Notes: a model not told the origin generated them from the sequence alone. Counted from the stretch's first letter, positions 17,020 through 27,144 are shown. The stretch: 64,000 bases of DNA from Labilithrix sp. (GCA_019637225.1 JAHBWC010000016.1:1-64000); one strand, 5' to 3'. A program made the numbers and translations.

Positions 17020-19317
17020 ATGGGACGCCTCGCTGAACGCACGGCCGTCCGGCTCGCCATCTTCGCGCTCATCGCGACGGCGCTCGTGTGGACCCTGTTG
17101 CCCTCGGCGGCGTGGCTCAACGAGTTCCGCGACGCGCAGGTGCTCACCCTCCACGAGCGCGCCGCGGTGGACTCGGTGCGGCGCTTCGGTGAGCTCCCGC
17201 TCTGGGACCCCTGGTACTGCGGAGGCATCTACGGGCTCGGCGAGCCGCAGAGCCGCTTCGCCTCGCCGCCGTTCCTCCTCAGCCTCCTCTTCGGGGTCGA
17301 GCGCGCCGAGCTCCTCATCGTCTTCCTCTTCACCGTCCTCGGGATGGAGGGGACGTACCGCTGGATTCGCCTCCGCGTGAACGACAGCACGGCCGCGCTC
17401 CGTATCGCGCCGATCTTCGCGCTGTCGGGGCACTTCGCGGTCGCGTACTTCCGCGGCTGGACGAACTTCTTCGGCTTCGCGCTCGTCCCGTTCATCCTCT
17501 ACGGGATCACGCTCGCCGCGCGCGGGCGAACCGCGGGCATCGTCGTCGGCGCCATCGCGTTCGCGGTGATGGTCGGCTTCGGCGGGACCTTCGCGGCTCC
17601 GCTGGTCGCCGTCGCCGCCGCGATCGAGGCCGCGCGCGCCGTGAGCGAGCAGCCGCCGAACCGTCGCCTCCGCGCGATCGTGATGCTCTCGGCGCTCGCC
17701 AGCTTCATGCTCGCGGTCGCCGCGGTCCGCCTCCTGCCGCTCGCCGAGACGCTCTCGGCGCAGCCGCGCATCATGGCCGGGACGCCGGGGCACCCGCCGA
17801 AGAAGCTGCTCTGGTTCCTCGTCAAGTCGCTCGCGACGAAGGACGGCGACGTCGAGGATCCGGGGAGCTTCTACGTCGGCGCCGCCTTCCTCGCGCTCGT
17901 CGCCCTCGGCGGGTCCGATCGCAAATCGATCCGGCCGCTCGTCATCGTGGTGATGTTCCTCTGGCTCGCGGCGGGCTACGCGCGAAAGCCGGCGCTCTTC
18001 GCGCTGCTCCGCGAGCTCCCGGTGTTCTCGGCGCTGCGGTACCCCGAGCGCTTCCTCTGGCTCGCGATCCTCTACGCCTGCGAGCCTGCCGCGAACGCGC
18101 TCGCGAAGCTGCCGCGCCTCGGTGACGGCAAGCGCTGGCGCGTCGGCGCGAACGTCGTCCTCACGATCGCCGTCGTCGCGACCGTGGGCGCGCAGCTCCA
18201 GACGTTCGCCTCGATCGGCAACGCCCGCGAGCTCGGCGTCGTCGCGGTCGATCGCTTGAAGGAGTTCCGGCAGGCCCGCGGGAATCGCTGGCTCGCGGCG
18301 CACTACGACGGCCTCGGCGCCGGCTCGCTCTCGTGCTGGGAGACGCACCCCGTCACGATGTCGCCGAAGCTCAGGGGCGATCTCGCCGCCGAGGAGTACG
18401 TCGCCGATCCGGCCGTCGGCAAGGCGAAGCGGGTGTCGTGGTCGCCGAACCAGATCGTCGTCCACGCGTCGATGGCGAGCGCCGGTCGCCTGCTCGTCAA
18501 CCAGAACTGGCACCCCGGATGGCGTTCGTCGGTCGGCGACGTGGTGTCGGACGAAGGCCTGCTCGCCGTCGACTTGCCCACCGGCGAGCGCGACGTGACG
18601 CTCTCGTTCCGGCCGCGCTCGGCGCTCGCGGGCGGCGCGGTCACGCTCGCCGCGCTCGCCTCCCTCGTGCTCCTCGGGATGAGCGCGCGGCGCGGGCGCG
18701 TCCCGTTCCGTCGCGGCGCCGTCGTGCGCAGCGCGGCGCTCGTGCTCGCGCCCTGGGCCGTGCTCGGCGTCTTCGTCGCGCGATGGACCGAGCCGCGCTA
18801 CCCGCCGGCGCCGATGAAGAACGCGAACGGCTCGCCGGCGCTCGTCGCCGCGCCCGCGCCCGACGCGACGAAGAGCGGCGCGCAGTTCGAGGTGCCGATC
18901 GTCGTCGACGCGTCGAAGCTCACCGGCCCCGACTCGCTCTCGAACATCACGCTCGACGTCTACTTCCGCCGCACGGGCGCGCTCCCTCGGACGACGGGCG
19001 TGTTCGTCCACGTCGTCCGTCGCGACGGGCAGGAGCCGATCCCGGAAAAATCCGACAAGGAGGAGAAGCCGAAGGACTTCTTCAACGCCGACCACCAGGT
19101 CGTCGGCGGAAGCTTCTACCTGTCGGACGCGCCGCTCGGGTACGTCGTCCACGACGCGTTCGGCCTGCACATCGGCAAGGCGGCGCGCGGCGCGTACGAC
19201 GTGTGGCTCGGCTTCGGCCACGTCTCGGGCCGCCGCGGTCGCGCGAAGGTGATCGAGCCGGGCAGGTCCGACGTGAACGACAACCGCGTCCGCATCGGCT
19301 CGTTCGTCGTCCGCTGA
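17020..19317 (+). CDS. YfhO-like large membrane protein
   Basis: A 765-aa protein with about a dozen hydrophobic helices (11-30, 90-110, 130-240, 270-400, then a pair near 530-590). After the first helix it carries GELPLWDPWYCGGIYGLGEPQS, the 'LPLW-P' loop typical of YfhO/GT-C-type proteins; the same motif occurs in the protein encoded at 37438-39198 (ELPLWNPYECGG), so the two look like paralogues. A soluble periplasmic-type stretch (about 425-525) precedes the last helices, and a ~150-residue beta-rich domain ends the protein. Expected role: lipid-linked sugar transfer or envelope modification. Substrate unknown. Starts 5 bases after the previous stop. Confidence 0.75.
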   Translation: MGRLAERTAVRLAIFALIATALVWTLLPSAAWLNEFRDAQVLTLHERAAVDSVRRFGELPLWDPWYCGGIYGLGEPQSRFASPPFLLSLLFGVERAELLIVFLFTVLGMEGTYRWIRLRVNDSTAALRIAPIFALSGHFAVAYFRGWTNFFGFALVPFILYGITLAARGRTAGIVVGAIAFAVMVGFGGTFAAPLVAVAAAIEAARAVSEQPPNRRLRAIVMLSALASFMLAVAAVRLLPLAETLSAQPRIMAGTPGHPPKKLLWFLVKSLATKDGDVEDPGSFYVGAAFLALVALGGSDRKSIRPLVIVVMFLWLAAGYARKPALFALLRELPVFSALRYPERFLWLAILYACEPAANALAKLPRLGDGKRWRVGANVVLTIAVVATVGAQLQTFASIGNARELGVVAVDRLKEFRQARGNRWLAAHYDGLGAGSLSCWETHPVTMSPKLRGDLAAEEYVADPAVGKAKRVSWSPNQIVVHASMASAGRLLVNQNWHPGWRSSVGDVVSDEGLLAVDLPTGERDVTLSFRPRSALAGGAVTLAALASLVLLGMSARRGRVPFRRGAVVRSAALVLAPWAVLGVFVARWTEPRYPPAPMKNANGSPALVAAPAPDATKSGAQFEVPIVVDASKLTGPDSLSNITLDVYFRRTGALPRTTGVFVHVVRRDGQEPIPEKSDKEEKPKDFFNADHQVVGGSFYLSDAPLGYVVHDAFGLHIGKAARGAYDVWLGFGHVSGRRGRAKVIEPGRSDVNDNRVRIGSFVVR

Positions 19318-19442
19318 GCGCCGCCTCTTCGGCGAGGGGGGGCGAGGGGGTCGTCGCCGTCGCGCGCTTCACGGTGGGGCGTGCACGGTCAGCGGGCGGG
19401 TGCGATCCGATGCGGTGATCGCCTGGTCCGTTCTTGGAGTGC

Positions 19443-19448
19443 TACGCT
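19443..19448 (+). promoter_or_regulatory. possible -10 element (TACGCT) close to the start codon
   Basis: TACGCT ends 9 bases before the ATG at 19458. There is no ribosome-binding site and no clear -35. Weak call, part of the recurring TAnnnT pattern. Confidence 0.25.
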
Positions 19449-19457
19449 TTTGGCGTC

Positions 19458-20033
19458 ATGACGGTTGCTCACAGCCACCCGTACGTCCCGCTCGAGAAGT
19501 TTCTCGAGATGGAACCCGAACCAGGGACCTGGCTCGAGTGGTGTGCAGGGCTCGTCTACGCGATGAGTGGAGGCAGTCCCGAGCACTCGCGCTTGTGCGT
19601 CAAGCTGAGCAGCCTCTTTCTGTCCCGGCTCGGTCAGGACTGCACGATCTTCGATTCGAAGGTCGACATCTGGGTGGAAGCCGCGCAGTTCTATGGGCAG
19701 GCCGACGTGAGCGTCGTGTGCGGCGCGATCCATTCGCACACCGTCAAGAAGAACGGCAAGGTGCTCGGCGAGGCGATCACGAACCCGCAGATCATCGTCG
19801 AGGTGCTCTCGCCGTCGACGGCAGCTCGCGATCGCGGTGAGAAGTTCGAGGCGTACAAGCAGGCGCTCTCGTTGAAGGAGTACGTGCTCGTCTCCCAGGA
19901 CGAGCAACGCGTCGAAGTACGACGACGCGACGAGCGTGGGTGGAGCGTCGACGTCGCCGGTCCTGGAGACGTCCTCCGCATCCACGGTCATGACATCTCC
20001 GTCGACTCCATCTACTCCGCGTCTTCGCCGTAG
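19458..20033 (+). CDS. Uma2 family (DUF820) putative restriction-endonuclease-fold protein
   Basis: A 191-aa protein of the Uma2/DUF820 family, a PD-(D/E)XK nuclease fold common in cyanobacteria and myxobacteria. Key elements: SGGSPEHSRLCVKLSS helix (about 40), ADVSVVCG with the active-site Asp (about 84), IIVEVLSPSTAARDRGEKF containing the E-x-L-S strand (about 108-126) and the following YKQALSLKEYVLV. Biological role is unknown; it is often a stand-alone gene. ATG 19458 is chosen because it follows a TACGCT element closely; a TTG at 19434 would add eight residues. It is oriented against the membrane protein at 20085. Confidence 0.88.
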   Translation: MTVAHSHPYVPLEKFLEMEPEPGTWLEWCAGLVYAMSGGSPEHSRLCVKLSSLFLSRLGQDCTIFDSKVDIWVEAAQFYGQADVSVVCGAIHSHTVKKNGKVLGEAITNPQIIVEVLSPSTAARDRGEKFEAYKQALSLKEYVLVSQDEQRVEVRRRDERGWSVDVAGPGDVLRIHGHDISVDSIYSASSP

Positions 20034-20084
20034 TGCTCCTCGACTCGGACGGCGTCGTGCGCTCCACGCGGGCCGCGCCGGCGA

Positions 20085-21839
20085 TCAGCGCGGCTTCAGG
20101 AGCGTGTACTCGGGTCGCTTGACGGCCACGACGTGGGTCTCGGTGACCGCCTGGATCAACGGGTTGTCCGCTCGTAGTGACGGGGTCGCGCTGCACGCGC
20201 GCCAGAACTGATGCCCGCAGGAGCGGAACCCGACGAGGCTCACCTCGGCGCTCCTTTCCCGGAAGATCTCGGTGCTGATCTTGTTTCGCTCGAGCTCCTT
20301 GCTCGACCAGAGCTCCACGATCGCGCCGCGCCTGTTCGCCGAGAGATACCCGGACGGAAAGTCGGTGAGGAAGAGGGCGTATCGACCGTCGCCGGCGTGC
20401 TCGACGATGTCGGCGTGCATCTGCTCGACGACCTTGCGATGCTCCGCGGTCGTCTTCAGTCCCTTGTAAGGACCGACGCGCACTTTGTCGGTGAGCTTGT
20501 CGAGCGGGTCGTCGCGATAGACGGCGTTCTCGGCGGTCGCGAGCTTCACGAGAGCCCAGAGGACCGCCAGCGGCGCGGCGATGCTCGACCCGCCGAGGAG
20601 CCCACGCCAGCGGCCGATGGCCTCTTCGCAGGCGCGGGACGCGAGGATGGCTCCGACGAGCACGCCCGCGAACCCGCCGAGGCCGCTGGCGATGCCTCCG
20701 TTGCTGCTGGAGATGCCGGTCAACGTGCCGACGATGATGCCCGGCACCCAGACGCTCGCGAGGAGCTGGAACGCGCGCCGCCGGTCTTCGACGAGCAGCG
20801 CGAAGACCGGGGCGAAGAGCGACAGGCAGGTGAAGAACCGCATCGACGCGCCCGTGTCGGTCTGCGTCGTCGGCAGCGCGAGGGTCGGCAAGTAGAGCGC
20901 GAGGACGAAGACCGCGAGCCGGACGCGGCGCGCGAGGATGGCGAGCGCGCTGACGACGAGGAAGGCGTAAAACCAGTCTTGCTTGAAGCCCTCGATCGCG
21001 GTGGGGACCTTCGAGACCTCCCCGGTGAGCGACGGTCCCCACGCGCGCACGAAGTCGATCGTCAGCTTGATCGAGCCGAAGCCGGAGCGGAGGAGGAAGA
21101 GGCAGACGTAGAGGCACACGGCTCCGCCGCCCATCGCGTAGTAGGCGAGCGTTCGCCACCATCCGAGCGGCTTTCGACCGAAGAGGAGGAGCGTGACGGC
21201 GTGCACGCCTGCGAGCGGGAGCAGCGTCGGGTACGCGAGGGCCGCGGACGCGACGCACACACCCGCGAACATCGCGTAGCGACGCGCCGCCCGCGCGGTC
21301 GTTCCTTCGGTCCGCGAGAGGCGCACCACCGTGAGCCCGGCGAGCATCGCGAGGCCGCCGCCCAGCGTGTTGTACGAGAGCTGGTAGATGCAGTAGGGCA
21401 CGAAGAAGCACGCGATCGCCCCGCAAGCGAGCGCCGTGCCGCGCGAGATCCATCCACGCACCGCGCTCGCGAGGCCGACGCCGATCGCGGTGAGGAACGT
21501 CAGGTAGACGAGCCGCATGAAGAGCATGAGGCCCGCGTTGCTTTTCACGACGAAGTGGTAAAGCGCGACGATCGGCAGCTCGATGAGCCCGGCCCCCTGC
21601 AGCGAGCTGCGCTCGTCGAAAAAGGGCCTGTCGCCGAGCGCGAAACGCAGCGGCTGACCGAGGTAGAAAGACTCGTCGCTGAGGTCGACGCCCTTCTGGA
21701 CGCGCCAGACCCAGAACGCGATGACCGCGAAGAAGACGAGCCCGCCCGCGATCGCGCTCGGCTCCTTCTTCATCGCGGCGAGGGCCTCCCGGATCGTGTC
21801 GGCGGCTACGCGCTTGGTCGCCTGCTTACGCTCGCTCAT
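20085..21839 (-). CDS. large polytopic membrane protein (GT-C-like), paralogue of the 29582-31414 product
   Basis: A 584-aa protein with about 11 membrane helices from residue ~32 to ~440. After helix 1 it has GVDLSDESFYLGQPLRFALGD, matching FGVDFTDEAFYAAITQRYALGD of the protein at 29582-31414. Both also share a Ser/Asn-Gly-Gly helix and GPYKG before the C-terminal soluble domain (about 455-584). These are probably duplicated genes. The acidic first loop fits a periplasm-facing GT-C glycosyltransferase or ligase. ATG 21839 is chosen; an in-frame TTG at 21911 would add a non-conserved Ser/Thr stretch overlapping the upstream gene. Likely cotranscribed with the flippase-like gene. Confidence 0.75.
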   Translation of the reverse strand: MSERKQATKRVAADTIREALAAMKKEPSAIAGGLVFFAVIAFWVWRVQKGVDLSDESFYLGQPLRFALGDRPFFDERSSLQGAGLIELPIVALYHFVVKSNAGLMLFMRLVYLTFLTAIGVGLASAVRGWISRGTALACGAIACFFVPYCIYQLSYNTLGGGLAMLAGLTVVRLSRTEGTTARAARRYAMFAGVCVASAALAYPTLLPLAGVHAVTLLLFGRKPLGWWRTLAYYAMGGGAVCLYVCLFLLRSGFGSIKLTIDFVRAWGPSLTGEVSKVPTAIEGFKQDWFYAFLVVSALAILARRVRLAVFVLALYLPTLALPTTQTDTGASMRFFTCLSLFAPVFALLVEDRRRAFQLLASVWVPGIIVGTLTGISSSNGGIASGLGGFAGVLVGAILASRACEEAIGRWRGLLGGSSIAAPLAVLWALVKLATAENAVYRDDPLDKLTDKVRVGPYKGLKTTAEHRKVVEQMHADIVEHAGDGRYALFLTDFPSGYLSANRRGAIVELWSSKELERNKISTEIFRERSAEVSLVGFRSCGHQFWRACSATPSLRADNPLIQAVTETHVVAVKRPEYTLLKPR

Positions 21840-21907
21840 CCTGGTGGCGGCCGGGTCCAACGCGCTGAGGGCCGCTCGCTCGTCGGTACAAGAGGAGGGG
21901 GAGAGGG

Positions 21908-22969
21908 TCAAGCTGTCGGAGGGCGGCTCCGCGGGGCGCGCGGCGCGTCGAAGGCGAGGAAGAGCCCGCCGACGCCCGAGAAGAGCAAGGTCGAGACGAC
22001 GAAGGCCCCGGAGAGCGCGAGCGCGACCTCACCCGGCATGCCGAGCGCGCCGAGGATACCGACGTACAGACCCTCGCGCAGGCCGTGCCCGCCCACCGTG
22101 ATCGGCACCAGCGACAGGACGTAGATCATCGGGACGCCGATCAGGATGGCGTGCACGTGGTTCGGAGCGCCGAGCGCGGACGCGCAGGCGATGACGAACA
22201 CGAAGCTGCTGATCTGGTAGACGAGCGACCAGCCGAAGACCTCGGCGCGGACCGACAGCGTCGTCAGGGGGCCCGCCAGGTCTTCGCCGACGCCGGCCAG
22301 GTCGACGCGCGCGACCTCGGGGAGGCGATGCCCGACGAAGCGAACGAGGAGGCGGAACGGAAGGGACGCGAAGACGAACGCCGCGGCGAGCCCGAGCGTC
22401 AGGGCGAACGTGCCGTAGCGGAGCCAGCCGGGGAGCGGGAGGGAGGCGTCGACGCCCGCCACCGCCGCGACGCTCGCGAGCGTGGCCATCGCGAAGAGGC
22501 CGACGATGCGCTCCAGGATCGACGTCGACCAGGCTCGATGTGGCCGCGCGACGCGCGCCCGCATGCGGAGCGCGCGGACGACGTCGCCGCCGACGCTGCC
22601 GGGCAACAAGAAGTTGTAGAGGATGCCGACGCACGAGTCGCCGAACGCGGCAGCGTACGAGACGCGCTCGCCGAGCCGGCGGAGCAGGCGCCACCACCGC
22701 GCGGTGGAGAGCGCGACCTGCACCGTCGCGATCGCGACGAGCACGAGCACCTGACTCGGTCGGATTTGACCGAGGCGCGCCGCGAGGTCGGCGAGCGGGA
22801 GCCGCCAGAGGACGACGGAAAGGAGGAGGACGGTGAGCGTCCACTTGAGGAGCGTCCACGTGCGCCCCTTCTTCGCGGGCGGCGCGGTAGGCGCGCTGCT
22901 CGCTCGCGGCTCGCCGGAGCTCTCCTGCGAAGTTGTGGCGGCGTCGATCCCGGCGGGTGAAGGCGGCAC
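21908..22969 (-). CDS. flippase-like lysylphosphatidylglycerol synthase TM region (UPF0104/YbhN) protein
   Basis: A 353-aa integral membrane protein with about eight helices. Family marks: LADLAARLGQIRPSQVLV (about 58), STARWWRLL (about 88), GILYNFLLPGSVGGDVVRALRM (about 114-135), which holds the highly conserved LP-SVGGD-R core, SILERIVGLF, and VPITVGGHGLREG near the end. The family includes the MprF flippase half and dolichyl-phosphate-mannose-associated proteins; in glycan loci it probably moves lipid-linked intermediates across the membrane. The GTG start at 22969 is only 12 bases from the divergent methyltransferase start, so promoters of the two genes must overlap coding sequence. Confidence 0.88.
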   Translation of the reverse strand: MPPSPAGIDAATTSQESSGEPRASSAPTAPPAKKGRTWTLLKWTLTVLLLSVVLWRLPLADLAARLGQIRPSQVLVLVAIATVQVALSTARWWRLLRRLGERVSYAAAFGDSCVGILYNFLLPGSVGGDVVRALRMRARVARPHRAWSTSILERIVGLFAMATLASVAAVAGVDASLPLPGWLRYGTFALTLGLAAAFVFASLPFRLLVRFVGHRLPEVARVDLAGVGEDLAGPLTTLSVRAEVFGWSLVYQISSFVFVIACASALGAPNHVHAILIGVPMIYVLSLVPITVGGHGLREGLYVGILGALGMPGEVALALSGAFVVSTLLFSGVGGLFLAFDAPRAPRSRPPTA

Positions 22970-22981
22970 GAAACGAGCGCC

Positions 22982-23851
22982 ATGCTAGGCTCCGGGCCGC
23001 GAGGCGTGAAGTCCCTGGATCTGAGCGGCATCAGCGAGCACCTCACGCAGGGCGAGGCCGGCATCTGGGTCCCGACCGAGCACGGTTCGGCGGTGTCCAT
23101 CAGCTTTCCGGAGGCCGGCTACGACGCCTGCTTCGACCTCGAGGACGCGTCGTTCTGGTTTTCGCATCGGAACGAGGTCCTCTCGGCCGCGCTCGAGCTC
23201 CACCCGTTCGACGGTCCGTTCCTCGACGTCGGTGGCGGCAACGGCGCGGTCAGCCGGAGGCTCGAGGCCGACGGCATCCGGACGGTCATGCTCGAGCCGG
23301 GGCGCGACGGCGCGCGGAACGCGCGGGCGCGAGGGCTGCCGACGGTCGTGTGCGCGACGCTCGAGCAGGCCGCGTTCGCGTCGGAGTCGTTCGGCGGCGC
23401 GGGCCTCTTCGATGTCATCGAGCACGTGGAGGACGACGGCGCGCTCCTCCGCGCCGTGCGGAGGGTCCTCCGCCCGAACGGCGTGCTCGCGGTCACCGTC
23501 CCGGCCTACGCGTGGCTGTGGTCCGCCGAGGACGAGGCGGCGGGACACCACCGTCGTTACACGTCGACCGGGCTCGGGCGCGTGCTCGAGCGCGCGGGGT
23601 TCGCGGTCGAGTACGCGACGTACTTCTTCGCGCCCCTGACGCTCCCCATCCTCCTCGCCCGGAGCCTGCGTTATCGGCTCGGACGGCGGCCCTCCCAGGA
23701 AGTCTGGGACGAAGCCGGCAGGCACCACACGCCGAGCCGCGGCGCGCGGACGGCGATGGAGCTCTTGCTCGGCCCCGAGCTCCGGAGGATCCGCGCACGA
23801 AAGACGATGCCGTTCGGTACGAGCTGCCTCGCGCTGGCTCGGGCGAAGTGA
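22982..23851 (+). CDS. class I SAM-dependent methyltransferase
   Basis: A 289-aa methyltransferase. Motif I is FLDVGGGNGAVSRRL near residue 80, post-I acidic MLEPGRDG, motif II FDVIEHVEDDGALL near 141-154, and LRPNGVLAVTVPAY near 161. HHRRYTSTGL follows, as in envelope-locus methyltransferases of this type. The C-terminus has a hydrophobic helix (YFFAPLTLPILLARSL), suggesting membrane association with a lipid-linked glycan. Substrate unknown. Start ATG 22982 is kept, but a GTG at 23006 is possible since CATGCT at 22981-22986 looks like a -10 box. It is the first gene of a same-strand run that continues with rmlB, rmlA and the ATP-grasp gene. Confidence 0.85.
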   Translation: MLGSGPRGVKSLDLSGISEHLTQGEAGIWVPTEHGSAVSISFPEAGYDACFDLEDASFWFSHRNEVLSAALELHPFDGPFLDVGGGNGAVSRRLEADGIRTVMLEPGRDGARNARARGLPTVVCATLEQAAFASESFGGAGLFDVIEHVEDDGALLRAVRRVLRPNGVLAVTVPAYAWLWSAEDEAAGHHRRYTSTGLGRVLERAGFAVEYATYFFAPLTLPILLARSLRYRLGRRPSQEVWDEAGRHHTPSRGARTAMELLLGPELRRIRARKTMPFGTSCLALARAK

Positions 23852-23905
23852 GCGCGGAGCCGGCCGCACGGCAGGCGCTGGACGGCCGCCGAGGAGGTCT
23901 CTAAC

Positions 23906-25036
23906 GTGGCCGCGATGCCCACTTTCAGGCCAACGAGACTCCTCGTGACGGGCGGCGCGGGCTTCATCGGAAGCGCCGTCGTCCGGGGAATCCTCGCTCG
24001 CGCGGACGCGAAGCCGAGCCTCGAGCGCGTCGTCGTCCTCGACGCGCTCACGTACGCGGGGCACGAGGTCAACCTGGAAGGGTGCGAGGACGACGCTCGC
24101 TTCGCGTTCGTCGAGGGCGACATCTGCGATCGTGGCCTCGTCGAGCGCCTCTTCGCGGAGCACGCGATCGACTCGGTCCTCCACCTCGCCGCCGAGTCGC
24201 ACGTCGACCGGAGCATCGAGTCGGCGGAGGCGTTCATCCGGACGAACGTGAACGGCACCTTCACGCTCCTCGACGCCGCGCGACGCGCGTGGGACGGCAA
24301 GGCCGGCGACGCCGCGCGCTTCGTCCACGTGTCGACCGACGAGGTCTTCGGCGCGCTCGGCGACACAGGCGTCTTCACCGAGACCACCGCGTACGCGCCG
24401 AACTCGCCGTACGCGGCCTCGAAGGCCGCGAGCGATCTGCTCGTCCGCTCGTATTTCAGGACGTACGGGCTGCCGGCGCTCGTCACCAACACGTGCAACA
24501 ACTACGGGCCGCGTCAGCTCCCGGAGAAGCTCATCCCGCTCATGATCACCAACGCCGCCGAGGACAAGAAGCTCCCGGTCTACGGCGAAGGCCGGCAGAT
24601 CCGCGAGTGGCTTCACGTCGACGATCACGCCGAGGGGCTCTGGGCGGCGCTCGTTCGCGGCACCCCCGGCGAGAGCTACCTCTTCGGAAGCGGCGAGGAG
24701 CTGAACAACAAGCAGATGGTGGAGCTCATCGCCGACACGGTCGACGAGCACCTCGGCCGCGACCCCTCGACGTCGCGCGGCCTCATGCACTACGTGCCCG
24801 ACCGGAAGGGGCACGACTTCCGCTACGCGATCGACGCGTCGAAGGCCGAGCGCGAGCTCGGCTGGTCGGCGAAGAAGAAGCTCGCCGCCGAGCTGCGCGA
24901 GACCGTTCGCTGGTACCTCGCGAACGAGGCGTGGCGTCGAACCGTCTCCTCGGAGGAGCATCGACGGTTCCAGCGCGCGTACTACGGACACGCGGAGAGC
25001 CGGGGCACGGCCGGCGAAGGAGAGTCCAAGCGATGA
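23906..25036 (+). CDS. rmlB: RmlB, dTDP-glucose 4,6-dehydratase
   Basis: A 376-aa extended SDR that converts dTDP-glucose to dTDP-4-keto-6-deoxyglucose. Visible: [15 protein letters not shown] (about 11), [15 protein letters not shown] (about 92), [11 protein letters not shown] with the catalytic Asp-Glu pair (about 143), and the YAASKAASD Tyr-Lys pair (about 168). GTG 23906 is preferred because GAGGAGGT at 23891-23898 lies 7 bases upstream; the ATG at 23915 is too far from it. The family is usually ~350 aa; the extra residues are at the C-terminus. The stop overlaps the rmlA start by 4 bases (ATGA). Confidence 0.96.
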   Translation: MAAMPTFRPTRLLVTGGAGFIGSAVVRGILARADAKPSLERVVVLDALTYAGHEVNLEGCEDDARFAFVEGDICDRGLVERLFAEHAIDSVLHLAAESHVDRSIESAEAFIRTNVNGTFTLLDAARRAWDGKAGDAARFVHVSTDEVFGALGDTGVFTETTAYAPNSPYAASKAASDLLVRSYFRTYGLPALVTNTCNNYGPRQLPEKLIPLMITNAAEDKKLPVYGEGRQIREWLHVDDHAEGLWAALVRGTPGESYLFGSGEELNNKQMVELIADTVDEHLGRDPSTSRGLMHYVPDRKGHDFRYAIDASKAERELGWSAKKKLAAELRETVRWYLANEAWRRTVSSEEHRRFQRAYYGHAESRGTAGEGESKR

Positions 25037-25905
25037 AAGGGATCATCCTCGCAGGTGGATCGGGGACGCGCCTCTATCCGTTGACGCGCGGGCTCTCGAA
25101 GCAGCTCCTCCCCGTCTACGACAAGCCGATGATCTACTACCCGCTGAGCACGCTGATGCTCGCGGGCATTCGTGACGTGCTCGTCATCACGACGCCGCGC
25201 GATCGGCGCGTCTTCGAGGACACGCTGGGCGACGGCAAGCAGTGGGGCATGTCGCTCACCTTCGCGACGCAGAGCGCGCCGCGCGGCCTGGCGGACGCGT
25301 TCATCGTCGGCGAGGAGTTCATCGCCGGCGAGAAGGTCGCGCTGATCCTCGGCGACAACCTTTTCTACGGCTCCGGACTCCAGGCCGCGCTGGAGAGCGC
25401 GTCCCGGCTCGAGAGCGGCGCGCGCATCTTCGCGTACTACGTCAACGATCCCACCCAGTACGGCGTCGTCGAGTTCACCGAGGACGGGAAGGTCACCTCG
25501 CTCGAGGAGAAGCCCGCGAAGCCGAAGTCGAGCTACGCGGTCCCCGGCCTCTACTTCTACGACACCGACGTCGTCTCGATCGCCAAGGCCGTGAAGCCCT
25601 CGGCGCGCGGGGAGATCGAGATCACGGACGTGAACCGCGCGTACATGGAGCGCGGCGATCTCCGGATCAACCTCTTCGGGCGCGGCACGGCGTGGCTCGA
25701 CACCGGCTCGCCCGACTCGCTCGTCCAGGCGGCGAACTTCGTCCAGATCGTCGAGACCCGCCAGGGCTTGAAGATCGGCTGCCCCGAGGAGATCGCGTTC
25801 CGCCAGGGCTTCATCAGTGCGACCGAGCTCGAGGCGCTCGGCCGCGCGCTCGAGAAGACCGAGTACGGGCAGTACCTGCTCGATCTCGCGAGCGGGCGAC
25901 GCTGA
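25033..25905 (+). CDS. rmlA: RmlA, glucose-1-phosphate thymidylyltransferase
   Basis: A 290-aa nucleotidyltransferase forming dTDP-glucose from dTTP and glucose-1-phosphate, the step before RmlB. Visible: [14 protein letters not shown] (residues 5-18) nucleotide loop, [15 protein letters not shown] (about 23-37), [10 protein letters not shown] (about 103) with the metal-binding Asp, EEKP, and [10 protein letters not shown] near the C-terminus. Length is typical. It overlaps rmlB by 4 bases. rmlC and rmlD are not next to it, so the 4-keto-6-deoxyglucose is probably diverted to another sugar, consistent with the aminotransferase downstream at 27251. Confidence 0.97.
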   Translation: MKGIILAGGSGTRLYPLTRGLSKQLLPVYDKPMIYYPLSTLMLAGIRDVLVITTPRDRRVFEDTLGDGKQWGMSLTFATQSAPRGLADAFIVGEEFIAGEKVALILGDNLFYGSGLQAALESASRLESGARIFAYYVNDPTQYGVVEFTEDGKVTSLEEKPAKPKSSYAVPGLYFYDTDVVSIAKAVKPSARGEIEITDVNRAYMERGDLRINLFGRGTAWLDTGSPDSLVQAANFVQIVETRQGLKIGCPEEIAFRQGFISATELEALGRALEKTEYGQYLLDLASGRR

Positions 25906-25914
25906 GGAGAGCGC

Positions 25915-27144
25915 GTGAACGTCGCGAGCGCATCCAAGAGCAAGGGCAGCCTGCTCGTGCTCGGCGCGAGTCGGTACCAGCTCGAGGTCATCCACAAGGC
26001 GAAGGCGCTCGGCTACCGCGTCCTCACGGTCGACAACGTCCCGGCGAACCCGGGGCACCGCGCGGCGGACGAGAGCTTCGACGTCGACACGACCGACATC
26101 CCGCGCGTCGTCGAGCTCGCGAAGCGGAAGGCGCCGCGCGGCGTTGTCGCGCCCTGCACCGACGTCGCCGTCACCACGGCCGCGCACGTGGCGGAGGCGC
26201 TCGGCCTCCCCGGCGTCCCGCCCGCGAGCGCGCGCACCTTGACGAGCAAGGTGCTCTTCCGCCAGTTCCTCCTCGAGGCGGGGATCCGCGTCCCCGAGTT
26301 CCGCGTCGTCGGCGCCGGCGACGTCGACGAGGCTCCGCCGATCCCCTTCGGGTTCCCGATGATCGTGAAGCCCGACGGATCGTCGGGGAGCAAGGGCATC
26401 TTCATCGTCCGCGATCGCGACGAGCTCCGCGCGCGCTTGCCGGAGACGCTCTCGTTCTCGCCCACGAAGCGCGGCGTCGTCGAAGAGCTCATCGACGGGG
26501 TGCAGGGCACGTGCGAGGGCGTCGTCGTCGACGGCGAGATCGTCCTCTCGCTCGTGACCGATCGGCGGACGGCGCCCGCGCCCTTCGTCGTGACCGCGGG
26601 CCACTTCGTGCCGAGCCGCCTCGACGAGCGCGCGCGAGACAAGACGGTCGCCCTCATCGGCGAGGTCCTCGCGAAGCACGGGGTCCGGACGTCGCCGTTC
26701 GACTGCGACTTCGTCGTCGACCGGAGCGGTGAGCCGTGGCTGCTCGAGCTCACGCCGCGCCTCGGCGGCAACTCGCTGACGCGGCTCGTGCGCGAGGCCT
26801 TGGGGGTCGATCTCGCGGAGGTCGCGATCCGGCTCGCCTGCGGGGAGGACCCCCAGCTCCCGCGTGACGTCTCGGTCACCCCGACCGCGCAGCTCATCCT
26901 CGGCGTGCGCCGTCCGGGGCGCTTGCGCTTCGACCAGGCCGAGGTCGCCGCGCTGCGGGGCGAGCCGTGGGTGCGGGACCTCACGATGGACTACCGAGAG
27001 GGTGACCCCGTCGAGGCGTTCATCAACGGCCGCACGCGGGTCGGCGAGGCGACCCTGAGCGCCGACTCGCGCGACGCGCTCGACGCGCGCGCCGCCGAGC
27101 TCGAGGCACGGCTCGGACTCGACGTCGCCGCGAGCGACGGCTGA
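25915..27144 (+). CDS. ATP-grasp carboxylate-amine ligase
   Basis: A 409-aa ATP-grasp enzyme. A pre-ATP-grasp Rossmann-like region (LVLGASRYQLEVIHKAKALG, about 15-34, and FDVDTTDIP) is followed by the ATP-binding lid KPDGSSGSKGIF (about 154), EELIDGVQGTCEG (about 186) and the Mg-binding LLELTPRLGGNSL (about 275). The C-terminal ~90 residues are a biotin-carboxylase-C-like lobe. Such enzymes join a carboxylate to an amine through an acyl-phosphate. Placed between rmlA and a sugar aminotransferase, it may attach an amino acid to an amino sugar, but that substrate is an inference. GTG start 9 bases after rmlA with GGAG upstream. Confidence 0.85.
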   Translation: MNVASASKSKGSLLVLGASRYQLEVIHKAKALGYRVLTVDNVPANPGHRAADESFDVDTTDIPRVVELAKRKAPRGVVAPCTDVAVTTAAHVAEALGLPGVPPASARTLTSKVLFRQFLLEAGIRVPEFRVVGAGDVDEAPPIPFGFPMIVKPDGSSGSKGIFIVRDRDELRARLPETLSFSPTKRGVVEELIDGVQGTCEGVVVDGEIVLSLVTDRRTAPAPFVVTAGHFVPSRLDERARDKTVALIGEVLAKHGVRTSPFDCDFVVDRSGEPWLLELTPRLGGNSLTRLVREALGVDLAEVAIRLACGEDPQLPRDVSVTPTAQLILGVRRPGRLRFDQAEVAALRGEPWVRDLTMDYREGDPVEAFINGRTRVGEATLSADSRDALDARAAELEARLGLDVAASDG